From Ascaris suum (Eukaryota; Nematoda; Chromadorea; Rhabditida; Ascarididae), in the NCBI GenBank assembly GCA_013433145.1, contig CM024168.1, positions 1,488,001-1,552,000 of the forward strand: DNA of 64,000 nucleotides, written 5' to 3'. Shown piece by piece: positions 56,801 to 64,000 of the stretch (position 1 is the first letter of the stretch; every line of letters begins with the position of its first letter). Under the pieces are notes generated by a model. That model did not search any database, was not told where the DNA came from, and worked only from the letters and a program-made list of their open reading frames with translations. Both the position numbers and the translations under genes were made by a program.

Positions 56801-59800
56801 GTGCTTATTTAGTTCATTCATTTTTTTCCTTACTTTATCAATAAAGAGTATATCTTTAAAGAATGTGATTGTAGGTACCGTCCACCTGATGTTCTACTCG
56901 GTTCAACAAACTATTCAACTTCACTAGATTTATGGTCTGTTTTAATGAAATCGTATCATGTTCTTTGCAAATAAAAAGGAGAAATTAACGCTGTATGTGT
57001 TGGAGAAAACTAGCCGAAAAATAACGTATAAAATTACCTAGTAAACGTATGAGTCTATTTAAAAAACGGTTAATGCAGCTGGGAATGGTAAGAGTGCTAT
57101 AATGCTATGCTAGCGTCCAAGCTAGACCTGTTTCGTGAAACAGTCGGTGCTTGAGCACTACACATTGCAAGGCGAACGAAGTGATTGGCTAGAGAATTGG
57201 GGTGCTGCATTGCAAGATTCCATAGGAATACATGCACATGCATTTCTAGGAGAGAGTAATGAGTTGCATGTGCATTTAATTGATAAAAAGTATTCCAAAA
57301 GTGTTTCAACTATATTTCAGACTCGAGGGGAAACATTTCCGTACTTTAAAAAATTTGATATTTTTACTGAATTCGAAACCATAGGTATTTTCTTGAAAAA
57401 TTGTGCAGTCTCAAATGAGACTAATCTAGAAGTTTTATTATGCATAAATAATTCAAACTAGACGAATGGTCGCTCGTTATTCAATAATCAATGAAAATGC
57501 ATTCTGCACTACGAGCACTAGAATTATGCAAATGAATCATCACCTGAGTCTCGAACTTTGGGTCGCCCATCAACCGATTCGAACAAACTTCAATTGTACT
57601 TCTGCGGAAAAAAAGTTGCTGAAGAAATGCAGGAAATTATTCAGCTATATGAATATTTTAGGCTGAAAGAAAATATGCATATAAGATTAAAAATCTTTTC
57701 CATATTATTGTTGATGTAATTACGCTGACAATTTAACGAAAGAGGGGGGGGGGGGGAGTTGAGGGAAAAGAAAGGCATGAAGGAATATATGAGGCAGAAA
57801 TATTGCCGTTGAAATGAGGAAATCTTGTTGAGATCTCTCAATGATTCTTTTTTTGTTAATGAAAATATCCAATATGCAAATTTCATTTAATGCAGCTGTC
57901 ACAATGAATTTGTCTACTTGACAGCTGCATTATCGTAGTGAATCTTGATGCAGTGAGGTAATTTCATCGCATTGATCGAAAATTGAACATGAAAAACATA
58001 TCGTATAGTTTTTAGAGATTAATTCTTAAGTTATTTTCTTTTTTGAGGTGTTCCGTACTCTTTCTTTTCCGGCATGAAATTTTTTTTCCCACATATTTTT
58101 GCTTCCGATCTCACAAATTTCTATGTGTTTTTCCGTGCTTTCGTCTATATATGCAAATATTTTTATCTAAGCGCTTCTGATAGTCGAATAATATGCGTTC
58201 CAAAAAAAACCCCCCCGCTAAATATGACATATAATTTGCATAATCTGGGAATAAATCGCCTCCCATATCGAATTTCGTATGGATTAATCATTTTTTTTGT
58301 GAAACCTTTTCTTTAACTTTTGAAGATTTTATGAAGTTAGCAATGCGAATTTGTGAAATAATGAAATGAGTTTTTAGCAATATTTTTGGCCCAAAATTAG
58401 TACACATGGCCAGGATTAGCGCATGACTTGGTTTGTCACATATTTTGGAGATCAACACTAAGACTCCGTCTCGTATTTGAATTCCAAAAAGTGCATATAA
58501 TGTTATCTTCGTCAGCATATTGTCGGAATTAATTATCAACACTATATGTAAATTAGGATCAAGTCTGATTTTTTTTTTTTATTATGTCGAAGAAAGATTT
58601 AGAAACATTTCGTTTTTAGGGGTGTTGGATGTATATTTGCTGAGATGTGTACGGGAACGGCTCTTTTTCCTGGCACGAAAGATGTCCTCGATCAACTTGA
58701 TCGTATCTTCAGTATTAGAGGTTTTTCATTTCATCTTATTAAACTCACGCATGCAGATATATGTTGAAAAGATGATGCAAAATACACATGGGAATAGGAG
58801 GTAGTATAGATGGCATAAACTGATGAGCACATTAATAAAAATAACATTTTTTTGTAGAGGTGGATGATGAAGAGCAAACGAGAGCTCTCTTCTCTGCCAA
58901 GTGGACACTACCGGAAAGAGTTGACGTTAAATAGAAATAGAATCACTGCATAAATTTTCACTCTTTTCCAATAATCTATAATATAAGATCATGCCCATTA
59001 CTAGTGAAAGTTCTTGAAGTGCACTTATGAGATAAACTCGATAGCTTCAAATTTACACAGTGAAATCTAATCTGATGTTGATCCTATCCAGGAATCATAT
59101 TTGGCTTGCAAATAGATATTGTTTTTTAATAAGTCAGCCATATTCATGGTGTCTTTTTTTGGTGCTGAAGATGATTTGAGGCGAATATGGTTGGATGAAA
59201 ACAGAAATTGCTAAAAGGAGACGTGTTCAGAGGTTTTAATAGAGTATCCAGTTTTCATAAACATGGATGATACTCACTCTTGCCTCCCTTCCCCGCCACC
59301 CCCCCCCCTCCTCCCACCAACTCTCCGGCATTCTCCCTTCCCTAATCCAACAGATATCTTCTTTTGGTAGAAGAGCAAGGTTTACAGCAGAATTATGGTG
59401 TATTTCAAACTACTGAATTTGTCAACATTCTTATTGGGGGAGTCGCTCATGGGCAGACTCATTTCGAACCCGCGCATAATGATACATACATTTCCTCTGC
59501 CTCTCTGCTTGAGGAGTGTTTAATCCGTTTGATCTTCCCTTAAAATATTAGATGAGTGAACTTTCGGGGGGAGCAGATCGCTGAAACGTTCGTTGCCAGT
59601 CGTTAAAGATCAGTGCAGTTGTTTAGGGCCACTCGGGTGGAATCGGACATGAATTTGGTGCATTCGATAGCGATATTCGGTATTTTATGCAAGGGTCTAT
59701 ACAATAATCTTTCGACCGAATGCAAAGAAGCAGCTCTGTTTTCACTGTGGAGAACTTCGTTAATGTTTTCTTTATGAAAACCTTGAAAGGTTTTAGGAGT

Positions 59801-61064
59801 GCCTGATGCGACAAAATGGCCTGAAGTGACGAGGTTACCACATTTCATTCCAAATTTTTACCCTCCCTATCGGGAAATTCCATGGAAAGATGTGCACACT
59901 GCGCTCACAAAACTCAAGAATGGACAATCACTGCTGTCACAATTATTACAGGTTTTTCCTTCCATATTTTTCGTTGCTACTTCATTAATAACAAGGCAAT
60001 GATGACTGTAGAGGAGCTGGGAGCAATATATGCTTTTGTGATTTTACGTATTATACCGACCGATTTCGTAAATTATCATTAAGTAATGGAGCGTTATCAC
60101 AATATTGTCCTCATCTCTTAACCATGTCGAATCATGTTACAAATCTCCCACAAAAGATTTATTCATTCTTGCCCTTACTCGCAAAGTATGATTTGAATGA
60201 CCACAAGATCTATTAAAAGTATATCGTGCTTTTAAGTATGTGTTGATGAGGGAACTTGGCACTGTGTAGATATTCTCGAATTAAATGCTCAACGAGAGGT
60301 TTGATCTAACGGTTAAACCAGTGATCTGGGCTAACTGCACCAAGTGCCGCGATTCCAATTTCGATCACTTAGAACAACCTATTGTCCAACCACATATATA
60401 TACGCATACAGACGAAATATCACTACATTGCACTCTGTAGAGGCTTTTATGTACATACGTTCATTTTTTTCTTCTTTTTTGCTTCTCTATCTCGTCAAAT
60501 TTTTTTAAACGATTTTCTTCTTCTATCATAGGTGGCCGACTTCACCGAAAACAAATTGTGGAATATTTTTTCATTCATAGGTATGGTAATGGGGTTGGCC
60601 TGCTAGTTTCTCTGAGATGTAAATCAGCGTATCGTGCAAGCCTTCGTCGCGTGTTTTCTGCTTGTTTAGAGAAGAAGGTAGAAAGCCTTCTTCCCTCGAA
60701 TTGAAAGGTTAGGCGATTTAGTGTTGCGTAGTATAGACGGGGAGGTTTGCACAAATGGGTATTCTATGCTTCACAAGCCTAGATTGCAATATTTCTTGTG
60801 AAAGGAGAGAAGAACTTCTATTCCCCTCCTCCTTTACCCCCTCTGCTTCCCGCTTCCGCTCAGTCAGCTTTTATTGCAAAAGAGGCTTTACGAAGGGATT
60901 AGAAAAATTCAATGCGAATTTTTCAGCTAAATCCAGCTGATCGAATAAACGCGAACGCAGCGATGATGCATCCATATTTCGCTAATTTGCCGTCAAAAAT
61001 TCATCTATTATCGCCTACAGCATCGATCTTCTCACTACCAGAACTTCGTGCACTTTATCGATGA
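44872..61064 (+). CDS. CDK14: PFTAIRE cyclin-dependent kinase (CDK14/CDK15 type)
   Basis: Serine/threonine kinase; CDK14 relatives pair with cyclin Y at the membrane and act in Wnt signalling and the cell cycle. Exons: 44872-45035, 49953-50057, 50426-50534, 52155-52246, 52795-52874, 54118-54212, 54816-54940, 56140-56262, 56875-56934, 58620-58720, 59797-59951, 60927-61064. All phases agree, giving 448 residues. Seen: Ser/Arg-rich N-terminal region (1-126), glycine loop [11 protein letters not shown] (142-152), ATP-binding Lys166, PFTAIRE helix (177-183), HRDLKPQN (256-263), DFG (276-278), activation segment [15 protein letters not shown], then GVGCIFAEM and the C-lobe with [15 protein letters not shown], not PCTAIRE, separates it from CDK16-18. 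All catalytic residues are present. The first exon follows TTTGCAG at 44854, so it may be trans-spliced or may have an exon upstream. Donors after 58720 and 59951 (GTTTTT) and 56934 (GTCTGT) are weak, but homology fixes them. CDK14 and CDK15 cannot be told apart. Confidence 0.95.
47239..47409 (+). CDS. CDK14: in-phase cassette (or alternative first) exon of the PFTAIRE kinase
   Basis: Acceptor GATTATAG, 171 bp, donor AG|GTAAAA. It enters and leaves in phase 2, exactly like the junction between the first exon (ends 45035) and the second (starts 49953), so it can be included or skipped without a frame change, adding 57 residues (505 in all). The peptide is charged, then Ser-rich: [20 protein letters not shown] early, [10 protein letters not shown] at the end. 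This fits the disordered N-terminal extension of CDK14-like kinases. An internal ATG (AEM) could serve as a start if the exon were a trans-spliced first exon. Another frame over the first half is also open. Confidence 0.6.
48719..49102 (-). CDS. unidentified minus-strand frame inside a kinase intron
   Basis: A minus-strand frame is open for 128 codons with GC near 47 percent over 48870-49080, far above the flanks. It contains [20 protein letters not shown] and later [20 protein letters not shown]. Near 48840 a second minus frame opens ([18 protein letters not shown], then a Asp/Glu-rich stretch) and runs to a TAA near 48670; it looks the more protein-like of the two from there on. This could be one gene with a frameshift, that is a retrocopy or pseudogene, or two overlapping frames. 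An in-frame stop lies just upstream of 49102, beyond a run of 10 T. Family not recognised. Confidence 0.33.
   Translation of the reverse strand, partial: NSSAFFFHRKFLNGEIKRSRDFREKRLAECFPEGGESLCNAYFREMLCTLILSEVMLNNARHVVNQTMRPSDPLGHYHHEYECYTTMKILLLQTTENYMRLWCHWMKIYFQVQFHKHSQCICSRIIY
53210..53473 (-). CDS. hypothetical 87-residue minus-strand frame inside a kinase intron
   Basis: ATG at 53473, TAA at 53210, GC above the intron average. The product is basic, with [20 protein letters not shown] in the middle, and no membrane segment or signal peptide. It lies between the kinase exons 52795-52874 and 54118-54212 on the opposite strand. No splice borders or family recognised; it may be a nested gene, an old insertion or chance. 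Confidence 0.22.
   Translation of the reverse strand: MRRELMKVGSKVPPISFGYDDRRMLLFQHLIERGRKRSIFLARVISNSVRVPKAILREKTLGSHISNTIAKTHTNAMSFHHTLSIKN
55366..55431 (+). repeat. tandem repeat, 33 bp x 2
   Basis: Two units starting CATGTGAA or CATGTAAA and containing GTTTAATGTG, in the kinase intron before exon 56140-56262. Confidence 0.8.
55700..55800 (+). repeat. direct repeat, about 42 bp x 2, period 59 bp
   Basis: Units 55700-55740 and 55759-55800 both begin CCTAT and end in AATTTCACATTGCA. They lie in the same intron as the 33-bp repeat. Confidence 0.8.
57888..57932 (+). other. stem-loop with perfect 14-bp arms in a kinase intron
   Basis: TAATGCAGCTGTCA (57888-57901) and its exact reverse complement (57919-57932) flank a 17-nt loop. 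Weaker pairing with bulges can be drawn for roughly 15 more bases on each side, so a microRNA-precursor-like hairpin is conceivable. The perfect part alone is shorter than a usual precursor. Confidence 0.7.
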
Positions 61065-61232
61065 AAACTGCGCACAACTCTCATCTACGGGTGTAATCTA
61101 ACTGCCAACAACCTTTTAGTAGGGAACAGAGAATGAAATAGTAGTCGAGATTAATTTTTTTCATTTCTCAACCATAAATATAAATATTCGAAAGGATTTC
61201 GTCGTACATTTTTGAAAAAGAAGAGAGCGTGG

Positions 61233-61238
61233 AATAAA
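61233..61238 (+). terminator. poly(A) signal AATAAA of the kinase gene
   Basis: AATAAA 168 nt after the kinase stop codon; the first good signal downstream of it. Confidence 0.55.
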
Positions 61239-63759
61239 AATATAAAGAGAAAAAAATGAAAGCCTATCTTGGTGCACTATTGTAAAGTGTTACATAGAAA
61301 CCGAATATCTTCAGTAAACATTAGAGAATTTGGAATTCAATTTATTTTGGTCAATAGAGAAGATTTTAGTTGAAAAAGTTGATTTCGTTCATTTTATGTG
61401 GTCAATTCTTTCAATTTATGAGATTGTCTATGTTGTTATGAAAGCCTTTCGTAAAATTTTTACTATTTTTGAGGCTTCAGTTTCAATCATCATATAGTTT
61501 AATCTCGATAGGTGAGAAAAATGAACTCTAAAAGAATTATTATCAAGTATAATACTAAAGATAAGAAAATATTTTACAGATGTATACTTTCTTATTCGCC
61601 ATAGCATATCCTTAGGCGAGTGAAGGAGGTAGATCTTAGATTCGGAAATATCGTTTTCCTCCAATAGAACGGTTGTTTCCTAGTCAGAATCTATAATATT
61701 CAATAATTTATGCACTCTTTCTCTCGACATATGCACCAAAAGGTATCTTATGTATTGTGTGACCTCAAATGCACAGTGCGGGCTTTTTTGTTTTCATAAA
61801 AATATACTGTTTCTTTCTGAAAATATTGTACGTTCCACAGTGTATAAATGATGTATATTTGTTTTCGTTCATATCTAATTTTCGTTGTATGCTTCGATTT
61901 CTCGCTATAATCTGATAAATTGCTCGTAAAGAAGAATAAATCTCCAATAAATTTGATATATTCGAATTTCCCGATAATGAGCCCATTAGACGGTTGACGC
62001 TGGATTAAGGATGAATCAAGGACAATGATTAGAGTATAGCAAGAAAGGATTGTGAATGAATTTTTCATATTTCATTAGGACTGACCGACCGGCCCCATAA
62101 ATGAACGTCTCATTTGTGAAGATGCTAAGCGTGAAATGTTTGAAACATAATAAGAAATTGCTTATGAATTTTCTTGCTTAGGCGATCGGTTAAAAGCTCC
62201 TATCAGCGAGTTCGATGAGTGTACTCATTTCTAGAAACTTCTAAAGTGATGAGCGACCAGGCGGTTTTTTTAATGAGCAATATTAGGAAAAACGCCTATA
62301 AAGAAAAATGCTTCAACCCGAAGACGAATTGCCCCTGAGGCTAGTGATTACCAGCGAAACAAACTGCCAATAAATTACCACTTCGCGTCCTTTTGACCGG
62401 TACCTTACCAAACCGGCTAAACCGCTCCGTTTTCAAGGGAAACTTTAAAAATGCTGGACGATTCAGAATTAAACCGCTAGGTCTAGATCGGTAATGAGCT
62501 GAAAATAACTTGCCTTTGGTTGAACCTTGTAATTGATAGTCGAAATTAACGCGGTTGTCCCATCTTGTTGACTCGAATTTTAGAGGCTGCCGGAGTGATC
62601 ACATATTAAAGTTTACGCAAAAATTTTCATTCAAAGCATCATTTTTTTTTGCGAGAAAATTCCTCTGCATTTTCATGATATCATTAGCGTCGTTTGCACA
62701 AATTTACTTCACCTGTTAAATGCACATTTAATACTCCTTAGAGAGGACTTGTACATGTGAGTTGGCTTGGAAACCATTTGTTCGAAAAATTTAAGTCTAT
62801 GATCACAGCCTTTTTCTTCGATGAGAGTTGAAATAAAGGTCGATAGTGAGATCGAATAGAGATCGATATAAGCATAAACTTAACATTTTCACCTACGCAC
62901 TTATTAAATGCATACTTCAGAGGTAGGGGAAAGCGATTGGGAAAAAAAAGTTTGGATGCCAATAGGGATGCCACAACTATGATAGAGTCGCCGATAAGCT
63001 GATGCAAGAATGAAATATCGTTCCAACTGCATTAGTGCATAAAATTTTCATGAAATAACCGTATTTTTCATAAGATGTGTTTAACTTTCATGATCTTGAC
63101 GATAGATTGAGTTTACCGAGATTACTTTGGAAGGCGTTAATCGCCTAAATAAAACGTTAAAAGTTATAAGGGCGCCAAATATAGGCAGCAATGTAGTAAT
63201 GTAAGTGGTATGGTGATATACATAATGTGGGTAATACAGGATCCTTTTATGCAAATCGCATAGAAATATGTCAGAAATTCCGCTGTAGTGCATTGAACGA
63301 TATGTGCTTTTTTTGCGAAATGTTTGAATGCATTTAAGAAAGTGACACTATGAAGAAACGCCATACAAGGACAAATACACTTACGACACGGATGAAGGAA
63401 GATTTCCCGTGGAAAAATGACGTCCTTGACATGAGAAATTTACAAAATTTTAGAATAACGTGAATACCTTTATGTGCCCAGATGAATGATGGAGCTGCAC
63501 CTCTCTTCCCTTATTGCTTTCATCTTCAAAAGCACTTTTATAGTGAGTTGTGAAATTTTACGCGCAGCAAATAATAGAATTCTCACAGAATTCATCGCCC
63601 GCACGAAATTGTCATCATGTGGAATATTGAGCTGACAATGTGATAGAGCAGTAAAATGATATGATATATAACGATGGGAGTCGATATGTGGGACAAGAAG
63701 TACGGTCCAACATGGAAGTATGGGAACAATATTGCACAGAAACAATCTAACAGAGGAGT

Positions 63760-63830
63760 AGTATAGCACCTATACGATATAGCACAGGAATAGTATAGCA
63801 CAGGCATGATATAACACGGCAGCGGTATAG
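63760..63830 (+). repeat. tandem repeat, 16 bp, about 4 copies
   Basis: Units of the type GATATAGCACAGGAAT at 63776, 63792 and 63808, with partial units at both ends. The open minus-strand frames across it are due to the repeat. Confidence 0.8.
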
Positions 63831-64000
63831 ACTGTAGATTTGATGCATAAAATTCCACATTGTTTTTCGACGTTCGTATCACAAATTTCCGAATAGCAAA
63901 GATTTGTTAAGTGAGAAGATCATCGCTGATCATCGATCGATTTCAGTGGTATGTGGAAACTGAATTGTTTCGTAAGTATGCGAGCAAACTTTCGACTAAA

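Larger units (their letters stand above)
61065..64000. other. 3' flank of the kinase gene; no further gene supported
   Basis: After the kinase poly(A) signal the sequence holds several AT-rich minus-strand frames, for example 61664-61428 (78 residues, starting MEENDISESKIYLLHS) and 62068-61748, none with a recognised motif or splice borders. A short tandem repeat lies at 63760-63830. Confidence 0.45.

Noticed and set aside
59603..59848. Minus-strand frames of 72 and 81 codons
   Set aside because: They partly overlap the kinase exon 59797-59951 on the other strand and look like its shadow.
60290..60375. tRNA-like stretch (AACGGTTAAACC ... GCGATTCCAATTTCG)
   Set aside because: It does not form the acceptor and T stems of a tRNA; the T-loop-like part is only approximate.

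Overview
The window is AT-rich animal DNA. It has spliced genes with introns from about 60 bp to several kb, T-rich acceptors such as TTTTCAG, and many very long (AT)n tracts. The look is that of a nematode (gene structure, acceptor style, one kinase exon that opens 17 nt before its ATG). No ribosomal, mitochondrial or clade-specific marker is present, so the species cannot be named. No CRISPR array, tRNA, rRNA or bacterial-type operon was seen.

Two genes can be read with confidence. At the left end, on the + strand, are the last five visible coding exons (1109..5193) of an N-ethylmaleimide-sensitive factor (NSF), covering its second AAA+ domain; the N domain and D1 must lie to the left of the window or be hidden. 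At the right end, also on the + strand, is a complete or nearly complete PFTAIRE cyclin-dependent kinase of the CDK14/CDK15 type (44872..61064, 12 exons plus one in-phase cassette exon, 448 or 505 residues). Every splice junction of the kinase keeps frame and it ends at a TGA with an AATAAA downstream.

Between them: a probable minus-strand gene runs tail to tail with NSF (stop at 5234, exons at 5234..5344 and 5411..5521). An old tandem duplication of about 1.65 kb (about 7.89 to 11.23 kb) carries two diverged copies of a small membrane-protein frame. From about 11.3 to 44.8 kb lies a long gene-poor block of AT-rich sequence, microsatellites, homopolymer runs and short hairpins. In it I see only scattered, low-confidence minus-strand exon candidates (25.6, 28.1, 30.2, 35.1 and 41.8 kb) and a decayed EF-hand-like exon (40.4 kb). 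The kinase introns hold two minus-strand open frames of raised GC (48.7 to 49.1 kb and 53.2 to 53.5 kb) and a good hairpin (57.9 kb). After the kinase (61.3 to 64 kb) nothing convincing is seen except a 16-bp tandem repeat.

NSF acts in vesicle fusion (SNARE disassembly). The kinase is, by family, a cyclin-Y-dependent membrane-associated CDK. They are about 40 kb apart and there is no sign that they are regulated together. The observation most worth following is at the NSF P-loop: the start of the exon that encodes the Walker A motif is present in three further degenerate tandem copies just upstream, each with its own splice-acceptor-like end or donor-like GGTAAAT.
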